NCBI GenBank assembly: GCA_026545225.1
Contig: CM048849.1
Span: 31,010,336 to 31,074,335 of the forward strand
Length of the DNA stretch: 64,000 bases
Direction: 5' to 3'
From: Cornus controversa
Lineage: Eukaryota; Streptophyta; Magnoliopsida; Cornales; Cornaceae
Positions 1 through 10,620 of this stretch are shown piece after piece. The first letter of the stretch is position 1. Every line of letters starts with the position of its first letter. The position numbers and the translations under genes were made by a program. The notes under the pieces are model-generated. The model was not told where the DNA came from and made no database searches. It saw nothing but the letters and a program-made list of their open reading frames with translations.

Positions 1-1600
1 GTTATTTGGCGTTATGTCAAATCGCTGCAAAAATCTTCTTAACCAAACTGCCTCCTTCACTACAGCTAAACAAGCCACAAACTCTGACTCCATCGTAGAC
101 AAAGTTATACATTTTTATTTCTTACTACACCAAGAAATAGCTCATCCATAAAGAAGAAATGCATAACCTGAAATGGACTTGCGTCCATCCCTATCACCAG
201 CCCATTCAACATCAATGTATCCTCTCAATCTCAAGTCCCCACTTTTATAACATAACATGAGATCGGTGGTACCTTGTAGATATCGAAAAATTCTCTTTTC
301 TGATTTCCAATGAGCAAGTCCAGGATTACTCTGGAACTTACTGACCAATCCGACTGTAAAGTAAATGTCTGGTAGAGTACACAACATAGCGTACATCAAA
401 CTACCAATTGCACTTGCATAAGGAGTTTTGGACATCTATTTCTTTTCTTCATTTGTCTTAGGGCATTGACCAAGATGTAAATCACATCTTTTTTCTATAG
501 GAGTACGTGTCAATGAGCTTGGAGTGATGCATTCAAAATCGTTCAAGGACTCTCTTTTTATAAGTCTCATGAGACAAACAAAGAAGCCTCTTTGAGCGAT
601 ATTGCATGATCTTCACCCCTAAAATAGTACTAGCTAAGCCCATGTCCTTTATCTCAAAAGTAGAGAACAACCACTCTTGAGTGGCGACAATCTCCTTCAT
701 ATTATTTTCAACAAGCAAGATGTCATCAACATACAATGTAAGGATAAAAATACTTTTCTTGGATCATTTTACATACACACAGTGGTTTTCCTCTATCATC
801 TCAAAATGATGAGACAAAATGGTTGTTTGAAACTTTTTGTACCACTATTTAGATGATTGCTTGAGACCATAAATAGAACGTTTGAGATGGCAAACTTTGT
901 GCTTTTGTCCTTTGACTACAAAACCCTCTGGTTGAGTCATATAGATCTCTTCGTCTAGTTCTCCATTGAGAAATGCAGTCTTAACATCAATCTAAAAAAG
1001 TCCTAAATTCATATGTGCAACAATTGCTAGAATAAGGCGAATATAGGCAAATCTCACCATTAGGGAGAATGTCTCTTCATAATCTATACCCTCCATTTGG
1101 GTATAACCTTTCGCCATAAGACGCGCTTTATATCTGTTAATTGATCCATCCATTTTGCGCTTTACTTCTTTAAAAGCCGGTGAAAAGAACGTTTCACGAA
1201 AAGAAGTAGGCTCATCTGTATCCAACGGAGTACATAAAAGTATGTCCCCCTCAATCGCAAAACGATGATAAGGAACTACTCCACGTTCACTACTACAAAT
1301 TTGAGTCTCCTGCGAGTCTAATTGTGGACTCCCACTAGATTTCAACTATGAAATGGATTGAAGATTACTATTATCCTCTTTGGCAATTTCAGGATAAGAA
1401 ATTAATTCCCCACCCTTGCTAAAGGGAAAAAATTTATCTTCCAAATCCACCACCTCGTAGAGTTTAAGATTTGTTTTAGCATTACCAATGCTCGAAAAAT
1501 CATCCTTAATAAAAGTGACATCTCACAACTCAACTATAGTTATTCATTTGTTAGATTGTTCACCATACATCACATAGCCTTGTAAGTGTTCAGAATATCG
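1..1600 (-). pseudogene. Copia (Ty1) polyprotein remnant: integrase tail, RT and RNase H
   Basis: Read on the minus strand, translation runs from the integrase C-terminus (near 1600) through reverse transcriptase to RNase H. The RT start (992-1345) has the KARLMAKGYTQ-type motif and a following DYEETF stretch. The RT active site YVDD lies near 722-733. The RNase H region (142-435) has SAIGSLMY, a YLQGT motif and a catalytic-type WAGD segment. Stops and small frame changes separate the blocks (for example near 440-530 and 980), so no intact polyprotein exists. The element runs off the left edge of the window and stops abruptly near 1600, where CACTA-like sequence begins. The gag, protease and LTRs are not visible. 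The Copia assignment is secure from the RT-to-RNase H order and motifs; the lineage within Copia is not determined. Confidence 0.9.
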
Positions 1601-1609
1601 AATGAAAAT

Positions 1610-1850
1610 CACTAGAAGAAAAACATCTTTTAACGACGAGCCCGTGTGACCCCTTGTGGAAATTAATTTTTTTACGATGAGTAATAATTGCCCCTAGTAG
1701 AAAGAAACTATCTATGACGGAGAAGAAAGGCCCCTTGTGGAAGTAAAAATATGTTTTCTACGAGGGGCCTTGGCCGTCGTAAAAATGTTTATACTTATTA
1801 CGGACAATGCTCGTAATTAAAAGTTAATTTTTTTAACCCCTTTGCGGTCT
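1610..1850 (+). mobile_element. CACTA (EnSpm-type) transposon terminus with subterminal repeats
   Basis: At 1610 the sequence reads CACTAGAAGAAAAACATC, very close to the common plant CACTA end CACTACAAGAAAA. It is followed by repeated, partly inverted motifs of the form TTTTACGA(C/T)G and CCCCT(T/A)GT(G/A)GAA up to about 1800, for example an inverted pair around 1722-1772. Such subterminal repeats are typical of CACTA elements. I did not find the matching right end (TTCTTGTAGTG-like) in the window, and no transposase is readable, so this may be a fragment or a large element disrupted by the LINE. Confidence 0.55.
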
Positions 1851-2643
1851 TATTTTTGATTCCCGCTTATTTTTTCTCACTCTCATCGATCCCTCCATCA
1901 CTTTACTCTCTCCCTCTCTAATCACCATTTCTTACCCTCGTTTTCTGCAATTTTTTCCTCACCTTCTACCCAACTAGTGGAAGTATCCACCATTTTCTGC
2001 AATTGCCTCACGTTCTAGTCTAATCGAAGACCTTCAACTTGGAATGGAGACTCTATAACGTACACAGAGTAATTGATCAAGTGGGGGTTTGTAATTATAC
2101 TATAAAATTTCTTTCGATTCTTCTTAGAATCAACCTAATCTCTCTCACCAATTGAAACCCTAACCCAATTTCACTCACTAATGGACTTCGCCCAATCTTG
2201 TTGATCGATATTTCGTTAGGGTTCATATCAAACGTTATTACATCAGGTATGCTCCCTGTTTTAACTTTGAATTGGCTCTCTCTCTCTCTCTATTTCAATT
2301 TTTTTGCTTGTGTGTGTATGTGTGTGGACTCTCTTGCAACTCAACATGTATTCTTATGTTTGTATTTTGAATGTTCAGTAACCTGATAGAAATATCCAGT
2401 GTGTGATACGCGGAAGCTTGTTTATTGTCATGTGTGTACATTGTAATTTGTATCTGATTCATCATTTGGTATTAGTTCAATCTAGCAAGTTTACTCTCAG
2501 ACAGATTTCTCATTGCTCGGCACTTCTCTTATTCTGGCTTTGCTTTTTTAGAAGTATCGTTGTCTTCTGTTGGTTTTGTGTATTCGGTACACTAAATTGT
2601 GGTAAAATTACAATTTGAACTATAATAGCATCAATATATACTG

Positions 2644-2646
<3 letters not shown>
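1851..2646. other. Non-coding stretch with a UTR-like character
   Basis: Pyrimidine-rich sequence (1860-1990), several CCCTAA-like motifs (2155-2170) and a possible splice donor near 2247 give it the look of a 5' untranslated leader and intron start. No coding exon can be supported, and the short open frames at 2198-2618 resemble nothing I know. It may be internal sequence of the CACTA element that begins at 1610. Confidence 0.3.

Positions 2647-2691
<45 letters not shown>
2647..2691. repeat. (TA)n microsatellite abutting the LINE poly(A) tail
   Basis: About 45 bases of uninterrupted AT/TA dinucleotides, directly followed on the plus strand by a run of about 14 T, which is the poly(A) tail of the minus-strand LINE. 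Confidence 0.95.
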
Positions 2692-2700
<9 letters not shown>

Positions 2701-3171
2701 TTTTTGAGAAAGCAAGCAGTGGCAACATTTTATTCCACAAAAAAAGGCAAAGCCTTACAAGAGTACTTGGGGCATACCCCAAGGAATGCTACAGCTATGT
2801 GGAAGCCCCACACCCACCAAACCAACAAAAACCAGAAATACAACAAAGGATAGAACATACAAATCCTATACACACCATTAGAGTGACTAAAACAAACAAA
2901 ACAGTACAAAACAGGTATACTAAGCCATAAAGACCGGTGGCAATAGTATCTATTCACATCTGTTCTAAACCAGTAGCAATACCAACATAAATCAGCATTT
3001 GGGAGATCATCAACAGACTTCGTCAAACTATTACCATCCTAAATATTAGCAAAAATTATACCAATCAACCTGCTTCCCATTCTCCAACGTAAACAAACAT
3101 AATAGCACACCAGCTAATAGAAATTCAGCCAATCTACTAGATTAGGCCTATTAGACATTAAAATTAATGGA

Positions 3172-4143
3172 TCAGACATCATAAATCTGTTCAGGCAGCA
3201 TCCACTCTATAACCAGGCACTTGTTCTGCATAGAAGCTGAAAATTTTCGAAAAGAGTAGTCTCTCAGTTTAACAATTTCACAAATTTGTTTCTGAATGGA
3301 AACCACATCAGTATACTCATTTGACATAAGTCTCTGATTTCTCTCATGCCAAATAAAATAGACAGTTGCCGAAAAACTTAATTTGTTCAATAGAGATATT
3401 AGAGTTCTGCCCTTTAACACCAAGTTAGCCCAGTTTGTAATGTCCTGCCACTGATTATTTGGCCACTGCAAACCCCCTTTAGCTGCTACAAATGCCCATA
3501 TTCTATATGTAAAAGAACATTTAAAGAATAATTGGTCTCAACTTTCAATATTATCTCTACAAAATACACAATTACTATCAACTGCCGAACCTGTTTATCT
3601 CATTCTATCTTTGGCCCACAACCAGTTTAACATAGCTAACCATACAACAAAAGAGTGTTTAGCTACATTTCCTTTGAACCAAACAAAGTTAGCCCATTGA
3701 ACAACATCTTTCTTAGGCCTCATAGATTCCCAAGTTGATTTTATGGTAAACCTTCCATTTGTTGGGATTCAAATTAGCTGATCTCTAACAGCGGAATTTG
3801 GAAATAAGTTATGAGGCATACTCTCTCTAATTTCCATAAGATCCATTGTATTTGTGCCTGTCCAATTCCATTGGTTGTTTCTAATGATAGCTGAAATTCT
3901 AGCATCCCTGCTGATACCTGAATCCAGAATAACTCTTTCACCCCATTTCATATTAATAGGTCCTGTTGGTAACCAATAATTAAACCATAGAGAAGACTGC
4001 TCACCACTTCCAATCTTAAACTTGAACTTCAATTTGAACTTCTCTTTGAGCTTTAAAATCTTCCTCCAGCTCCAAGTGCAATCATTTGGTATTTTTAAAC
4101 ACCAGAAGTTCCTTTGCTTTATCAAATTCTGTCTAACCCACAC
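3172..4143 (-). pseudogene. LINE C-terminal region with zf-RVT-like domain
   Basis: Block 3769-4143 (W..ILKLK pattern, then GSGEQSSLWFNYWL and later WNWTGTN) and block 3172-3471 (WQDITNWANLVLKG, then FIWHERNQRL) match the region after RT in plant L1-type LINEs. That region ends in the zf-RVT cysteine/histidine domain and a short tail. Stops and frameshifts separate the blocks. These are parts of the same element as the RT and not independent genes. Confidence 0.75.
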
Positions 4144-4507
4144 AGACCATAGTGATTGATTTTCTGGATTAAGTAAAGTCTATATATGTTTCCCTATGGC
4201 AGTTTGATTCCAAGAAAGGATCTACTTGATACCTAGGCCTCCTTCACTTATAGGATAACAAACATCATCCCAGGCCACTTTAGCACCACCTTCTTGATGA
4301 GTAGATCCTTTTCATAGAAAATTCCTTAATACAGTCACAATCTGCTTTATAGTTCTTTTGGAGAGAATAAAGGTAGTTGCCCAATAGACTTGAGTGGAGA
4401 TGAATAGAACAGAATTTATAAGCTGAAGTCTTCCAGCAAATGACAAATATTTGCTACTCCAACTCTTTGCTTTAGAAGTAATCTTCTCAATTAAGCTAGT
4501 ACAATAA

Positions 4508-5207
4508 TCATCTTTTTAGCTTTGAAGTCGATAGAGGCACCCCAAGGCATCTCATTGGCAATGTCCCAAGTTTGAACTTTGTACAATCTATAACAGCTTT
4601 CTTTAAATCATTTGATAACCCAGAGCAGAACACAACACTCTTTTCAATATTAGCCATCAAACTAGAACAAGAGCTAAACCTGCTAATGGTATCAATAAGG
4701 ATAGAGACTGAATGAAGATCACTGGCTGAAAATACCATTAAATTATTTGCAAACATTAAATGGCTAAGCTTCAATTTCTGACACTTCCAATGAAAGCCAA
4801 AATCACCCTGATTGCATCTCTGATTTAACATTCCTGATAAGATCTCCATGGACATTACAAACAGATAAGGGGGCATAGGGTCCCCTTGTCGCAAGCCTCT
4901 ACTACCCTGGAAATAACCTTCTAAGCTCCCATTTATATATATTGACAGAAAAACTGGGAGAAGTAATACATTCCTCAATCCACCTCTTCATATTAGAAGG
5001 AACTTTGAAAGCTACCAAAACTTAAGACAAGAAACACCAATCAACTATGTCATAAGCCTTCCTCAAGTCAATTTTTATGGCTGTTCTAGCAGATTTATTA
5101 TCTCTGTGATAATTGTGCAGCAACTCTTGAGCTAAAAGAACATTATCAGATATGGACCTTCCAGTAATAAATGCTGACTGATTACAACTAATGGAAGAAG
5201 TCTTCAT
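4508..5207 (-). pseudogene. LINE reverse transcriptase remnant with mutated active site
   Basis: Two open blocks (5022-5207 and 4508-4978) encode RT motifs: SAFITGRSISDN and KIDLRKAYD in the first, then RGLRQGDP and LGVPLS in the second. The catalytic F-A-D-D box reads FANNLMVFS, with both catalytic aspartates replaced by asparagine, so the enzyme cannot be active. Just upstream, endonuclease-linker codons ending FNNFLADHEDFF join directly to RT codons. Roughly 1 kb expected between these parts, including the first RT motifs, is missing. Confidence 0.85.
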
Positions 5208-5465
5208 GGTCAGCTAAAAAATTATTAAACCTGAATGGCTTACCTCTGCCTTCCACAACCTATCTATTTTGAAGTTTAAGAATTATACTAGCATGATTTG
5301 AAATGCCTGGTGGGTTAAAGATAGCCTCTGCTACAGGATAAGTGGACAACCATTTGTCATTAACCAAGATTCTATCTAATTTTCTAAAATACTTGCCATC
5401 ATTCCAAGTGAATTTAACTCCAAAAAAAAGCCAAGTCCATAAGCTCAGAATCCTGAATACAGTGA

Positions 5466-6752
5466 ATTTTTTTTATATTGTGAAATTCGGATGGAGCATT
5501 TTAAATAATATTAATAATTTGGCACCAAGTTCAGCTTTTGTATAATTAATAAATAATAATAGAGGATAACCAAGGAGATCATGTGTTTATTCACTCCCAG
5601 AGACACATTTTGTTCTCTTGCAATATGTCTCTTGGTGTTGTAAGGTCATTTAGGTGTCTAGTGTTACCAATGAATTCATTGCTTATTACAAACATATGGC
5701 TTAATATCTGCCTGCGGGTTTATCACTGGTCACTTGTGAAACTGTTCTGTGCTTAACTTTTGCATATTTGTGACAGCTTATTTGTAACTTCTTGTACTCA
5801 CGTCGTCTATTCTCTGACTACTGTTTTGCCCCAGATGTGCTATTTTTCCCAAAACACTTGAGTTTTCTGCAGTTTGGTATTCTTCTAATTGTCTATAACC
5901 TCGGGACCAAATTTATAAAAAAATCTCAAACTATTACAAGGCCTTGCAGATTCTCCTTTATTTTATTCTCGAAAGTATACTAATTCCTGTCGTTTTCTAA
6001 CTTAACAATCACTTCCTGTCCCGTAGAGCTTTGTTTGAAATTTTACTTAATGGCTTGTCTTCAAGTAAGGCAGTTTGTTGACCATGTCATTCACTCTCTT
6101 GGTAGATTGATTACCGTCCCTAGGCCATTGATGCATCATAATATATAGCATGGATTTACAAAGAGCTGTGAACGGAAGTATTGTTATTAGACAACAAATC
6201 CAGTGTTTGTTGGCCCGGCTTTGGTGACTTCTTTAACATGTGGGAGGTTTCTGAGTTAAAGTTGTGATATGGTTGTTTTGGGTCGTCTAGGATGCTCTGC
6301 TACTTGTTTTTGACAATTTGGTGTGTGATTACCTCTATGTTGCTATTTGTTGTGTATTGAAAGTGGGAGCTTTTATTGTAATTTACTTATTCATATCTGT
6401 ATAGAATCGAATATATTTGCTAATTTTTTTTGATGGACTTGGTTTTGCTTTACCATTTGGTGATTTTATTTTTTCAAAACTTGAGTACTCTAAACAACTC
6501 GTCTATCTCTCTCTCTCTTTACACAAATGCAAAGCATACATGGGTAGACAAGCTGGCGGACTTGCTATGCTGCTCCTTCCATCTCTCTGACTTCTTCCTA
6601 CCTTTTACATGAATTTTCCTTGATCATATCTTTCTGTGGAAACTTAATCTTTTGAAGCTAATTTGAGAGACATTTAGAGACATCCATATCCAACAAACAA
6701 ATTAGTATGCTAGTACCTTGACGAGTCTATCTTCGGACGATGGTGTCATTGA
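5466..6752. other. Intergenic sequence between LINE and HD-Zip gene
   Basis: AT-rich, with no supported exon, RNA gene or transposon end. It lies 3' of the minus-strand HD-Zip gene, so its right end probably contains that gene's 3' UTR. Confidence 0.4.
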
Positions 6753-7431
6753 TCAAAGACTAGAGTCCCACCAGTACTGTGAACCACAACCTGAGTAGTC
6801 AGGATGACAACTGGACTCAAAACTGATCCAGTTTCCAGATTCTTCCATGTTCAGAGCATCAAATTCTTCCCCAATTAAGTACTCAACATTTTCACTATCG
6901 CACAACATCATGCCTGTTTCAATGTTGGGCTTCTCTTCTGCTTCACACTTGGTTTCTGTACTCTCCCGGCAATCCATTCTTCCTTGAGAAGGAGTTTCCA
7001 TCAGATTTCTTAATCTCTGCAACTGTCCAACACTAAAACATCTTTGTAAGGGTCTTAATACTATATATATATATATAGAAGATTTGAATGATATATACCT
7101 GTATGAGCAAGCACTGGTTTTCTTTCTTCAAGGAGTTGAACCTGGAAGCTAGTGTGTCATAACTAATTTTGAGTGTTTGGTAGCGTTGCTCAATTTGCTT
7201 GGGCTTGGATCTAGAACGTTTATTCTGAAACCATATAGCAACCTGGCGTGGCTGTAACCCAGTTTTTCTAGCCAGCTCCTGCTTCATCTACAGCTCGGGC
7301 CTCGACTCTGATTCAAACATGGATTCCAATTCATTGATTTGTTCATCACTGAATTTTCTCTTGTTCTTCTTTAGATTCCTAGTAGTACTTGACAAAGTTG
7401 CGCCTGTTGCTGTTGTTGGAGAAGTGAACAT
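6753..7431 (-). pseudogene. HD-Zip class I transcription factor (ATHB7/ATHB12-like) with a stop in the homeodomain
   Basis: Two exons on the minus strand. Exon 1 starts at ATG 7429-7431 and exon 2 ends at TGA 6753-6755. They are separated by a 76-bp GT-AG intron (7023-7098), for about 200 codons in all. The homeodomain begins with KKNKRKFSDEQI, and its recognition helix reads [18 protein letters not shown] leucine zipper follows ([17 protein letters not shown], continuing across the splice into LQRLRNL). The C-terminus is acidic and ends in a Trp-rich tail, as in the ATHB7/12 group. Codon 48 is TAG (plus strand 7288-7290), between helices 1 and 2, and the usual RARW is RSRS. Class I members act in drought and ABA responses. 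As read, it makes only a 47-residue peptide; an in-frame Met directly after the stop could start a fragment with helix 3 and the zipper. Confidence 0.85.
7023..7098 (-). other. Intron of the HD-Zip gene
   Basis: On the minus strand it begins GTATATATC and ends TTGGACAG, and it holds a short TA run. Joining the flanks gives ...CLLIQ-LQRLRN..., which keeps the leucine-zipper register. Confidence 0.75.
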
Positions 7432-8210
7432 TCTCTGTAGCTTGTGCTATATCTATAGGCTCCACATGGAACCTTCCAAACTCCTTCATCAATTGCAGGT
7501 GGCCAATTTGTCTCTGCCTTTACTCAGTTTCTTGGCTGATTCTTGTAGCTTCATATATACACATATTTTCAGGGGTGTGCCAATCAGTGATCTTGTATAG
7601 TTTTCTTTCTATAATATTTACACTATTATCAAATTAAAGAGAGAAAAAAAAAAAAGATGAGTCCCTTCATAGATCATTGTTAAAGATTTACATAGGTAGA
7701 GGCTGAATACATACATGTTTCCAATCTTAGCTGGATGGCAAGTTAAAAATATAGTTTTCCAGTATAATGTTCTTTTTATTATTATTATTTTTCTTCACAA
7801 TTATTCATATAGGATTATGATTTTAGCTTTCTTATTTGCAATAAAATCTTACCTTATGGAAAGAAAAAAACACGTTGCTGATTAGCCACCACAAGTCTTT
7901 GTCGCTCATTTTGTTGATTGACAATTGAATCGTGTTTTTGTCCCACTCATCACACCTAGTTCTATGGGAGTTGTGCGAGTAATATGTAAAAGATTGCTAC
8001 TTGTGGCTGTTAATATAAATTTGTGTATTCTGATCATTTGATTCTCTCTCCTAATTCACTTCATTTGAATTACTGCAAATCATTTCACCACCTAACAAAC
8101 CAAACCGTGCATTTTTTCCAATCCAATCCAAAGGTAGCAATTACCATCTCTTCATTTTTTTTTCTTTTTGATATCTTTTACTGATCTGCCCATTCTTTTA
8201 CATCTGCATT

Positions 8211-8212
<2 letters not shown>
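7432..8212. other. Upstream region of the HD-Zip gene
   Basis: 5' flank and probable promoter or leader of the minus-strand HD-Zip gene. AT-rich with A/T homopolymers. No other coding sequence is supported and no specific promoter element could be assigned. Confidence 0.4.

Positions 8213-8279
<67 letters not shown>
8213..8279. repeat. Compound (CT)n(TA)n microsatellite
   Basis: About 30 bases of CT followed by about 32 bases of TA. The open frames running through it (for example on the minus strand at 8152-8454) are low-complexity artefacts. Confidence 0.95.
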
Positions 8280-8283
<4 letters not shown>

Positions 8284-9349
8284 TTCATAAATTGCATTAC
8301 TTGATTGATCTGATGCAATGGTTAATTGTCCAATTTTAGAAGATTGATCTTTAATTTGGTAATTAATTAAAAGAATATGCATTTCTCTGAGTTTGATTTG
8401 GAAATTATAATAGGAGATCTGGGGAGTGAATGTGGACTTTCGTAGCAGTAACATGGAGAGTAAATGCTAAAATTCTATGTTAGTTCATTAATTCAGTTCT
8501 TTAGTCAAGGGTCTGTGTTTTACATACACAAATTGCCTGTCTGATCATGTTTGAGCTAAAAACTACATTTGATTTATGAGTTGTTTAATTTTGATTTGGT
8601 TACAGAATTCCAGCTTTCATATATTGTTCTATATGATTGATGTTGTGTTTGAATTGGTTTCACCAATCTTTAGTTTTCATGGTTCTAATCTTTGCAAATA
8701 GAGTGGCTTGTAATAGTTTGGATGAGTATTAACTAGATTATGTTAATTGCAATAATACAATGGAATTTCATTTCCAGTGACCAATAATCTCTCTAGTTTT
8801 TTCCTGTGGTCTATGTGAGGAAAGAGTCTTTTCCTGCCCATCCTTTTCACTATCTAGTTTTACATTCTTACCAATTAGGACACCATATATATATATATAT
8901 ATATAGACACACACTTTGTAAAGAAATTTGAGCATACCCTGTTCATTCATTTTGTCAAAACATAGAGGTAATATTGTAGCATAGTGAAGAGCAGTAATGG
9001 ACAGAAAAGAATGATAGTTGAGGAAAGTCATATAGACCATTATGCTTCTAGTATTGGACTTAACTGGTATTCAGAGAATTTGGTGGAGGCATGGTAAGAG
9101 ATAATGTTATTAGATGAGTATATCAACATAATAACATTATCTTTCATACATGCATTTCTTAAAATGGAGTGTGACCTGTCAAATGAGTTGTCAACCTTTC
9201 ACGACACAATTCAATCTCTCATTGAATTGAGTCCATCTTCTTGAGTCTTAAACTATGGGCAAATTAGTAATTTAAACTTTATATTTTGGTAGTTATTTAT
9301 TTGCTACAATTATCCTTATAAGGAAGTACTTTTGAGCTTTGATAGGAAT
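8280..9349. other. AT-rich spacer with one hairpin-forming inverted repeat
   Basis: No gene is supported. It contains a short TA run (8886-8905). A perfect 13-bp inverted repeat, GATAATGTTATTA (9100-9112) with its complement at 9129-9141, has a 16-base loop and could be the core of a decayed MITE or a cruciform. Confidence 0.5.
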
Positions 9350-9555
9350 TGTTAAAAATATAGGAAGAATATATATATTGAATTGATATTATTGATATTA
9401 TGAACACTCCCTTATTTATAGACATATAATCTTGGAAGTTAAGTAAACTTAGGAGATAAGAAATCTTAGTCTTAGATGATTTAGGAGAAGGTGTAAGAAA
9501 CTTATTAAGAAAATATATAATTTCTAATAGGAAATATATAATCTAATAGCCCTCC
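9350..9555 (-). mobile_element. LTR-like repeat, 3' copy of a Copia-type element
   Basis: Starts TGTTAAAAATATAGG on the plus strand. About 55 bases match 10311-10366 closely. It shares a short motif (TTGGAAGTTAAGTAAACTTA) with the Copia LTR at 29124. Read on the minus strand it would be the 3' LTR of an element whose primer site is at 10299-10310. The right boundary is approximate. Confidence 0.5.
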
Positions 9556-9604
9556 GCAAACTCAAAGTGAGTTATATGAAACCAACTTGAGTTTGGAGAC
9601 AAAA

Positions 9605-10118
9605 CTCATGAAAGCAATCTGGTGATATAACCAACTGTGACTGCGAACACATACAAAGAAGCTGCAAAAGAGTCCGAAAGACTGAAAGCGGCTCGTTGGA
9701 GCGAAAATTGATTTGAAAATCAGTAAAGGAGCTCATTGAAATCAGCGACTTTGACACACAGATGCTACGAGTCGTGAAAGCAATCTAGTGATGCTATCAA
9801 CAATGGTTGCAAAACACATACAAAGAAACTGTAAAAGAGCCGAAAAGATCAAAAGCGGCTCGTTGGAGCGAAAACTGATTTGAAAATAAGAAAAGAAGTT
9901 CATTGAAATCAGTGATTTTGATACACATATGTTATTGCTCATGAAAGCAATCTGGTGATGTTACTAAATGTGGCTGCGAAACACATACAAAGAAGCTGCA
10001 AAAGAGCGAACTCGTTTGGAGCGATGGTAAGACCGAAAATTGCTCGTTGGAACAAAAATTAATTTGAAAATCAGAAAATGGGCTCATTAAAATCAGCAAC
10101 TTTGACACACAGATGCTA
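9605..10118. repeat. 166-bp tandem repeat, three copies
   Basis: TGAAAGCAATCT recurs at 9609, 9775 and 9942, giving a period of 166-167 bp. Each unit contains a GCGGCTCGTTGGAGCGAAA-like block and ends with CTTTGACACACAGATGCTA-like sequence. The copies are diverged but align throughout. The array lies between two LTR-like sequences, so it is probably internal DNA of a non-autonomous LTR element. The period is not a multiple of three, which argues against a repeat protein. Confidence 0.85.
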
Positions 10119-10298
10119 GTGGAAGCTGATGAATTAAGGTTGAACTAGGCTTTATATTTTTCTCTTATTATTTGCATAAAATAATATATATATATAAGGC
10201 AAAAACTATTTTCTACGATTGACAGCCGAGGATGAAGCGGATAGTGTCATCTTCGGGGGTGAGGGTGATCAACAACGAAGACTACCAGGAATTGATAG

Positions 10299-10620
10299 GC
10301 TCTGATACTATGTTAGAAATATAGGAAAAATATATATATTGAATTGATATTATTGATATTATGAACAATGCATAAAAAAACAGAAAACTATGGCCGCGCG
10401 TGGGGGCGTGTGGAGGCTCTGTTCGGGCTAAATTTTGCGGCAACTTGATCGTCTTGTCTAGGGCTTCGTTCTGATAGATTCGAAAGATAAAAAGAATTCC
10501 AGAAGATGGAGTTTCGGCACCAAATAGAAAAGAGCTCTCTTTGGGTGATGAGAACAATTAAGTGAGAAAAAAAAAAGGGTTCTAAAACTCTCGTTCTGAT
10601 ACCATGCTAGAAATAAAATG
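10299..10620 (-). mobile_element. LTR fragments with two initiator-tRNA primer sites
   Basis: Two plus-strand sequences complementary to the usual Met-initiator primer site occur next to LTR-like starts. One is GCTCTGATACTA (10299-10310) before TGTTAGAAATATAGG. The other is GTTCTGATACCA (10593-10604) before TGCTAGAAATAAAATGG. Both read as minus-strand 5' LTR/PBS junctions of Copia-type elements. The 225 bases between them include a GC-rich patch (10393-10420). They are best read as overlapping relics; the outer ends are unclear. Confidence 0.5.

Larger units (their letters stand above)
2692..5465 (-). mobile_element. Non-LTR retrotransposon (plant L1-type LINE), 5'-truncated and internally deleted
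   Basis: On the minus strand the order is: C-terminal part of an AP-type endonuclease (about 5460-5225, with a KLDRILVN motif and an SNHA-type motif), RT (5207-4508), a region between RT and the zinc finger (4143-3769), a zf-RVT-like domain (3471-3172), a 3' UTR, and a poly(A) tail seen as T's at 2692-2705. The endonuclease N-terminus and ORF1 are missing, so the copy is 5'-truncated, as is usual for LINEs. A convincing target-site duplication was not found next to the TA microsatellite. Confidence 0.85.

Noticed and set aside
2510..2782. 90-codon minus-strand frame with an Ile-Tyr repeat (and 8152-8454)
   Set aside because: Translations of TA and CT microsatellites.
9572..9942. Two minus-strand frames with a shared SKSLISM...FRSNEPL peptide, suggesting a repeat protein
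   Set aside because: The underlying DNA repeat has a 166-167-bp period that shifts frame each unit, and there is no sign of selection on the protein.
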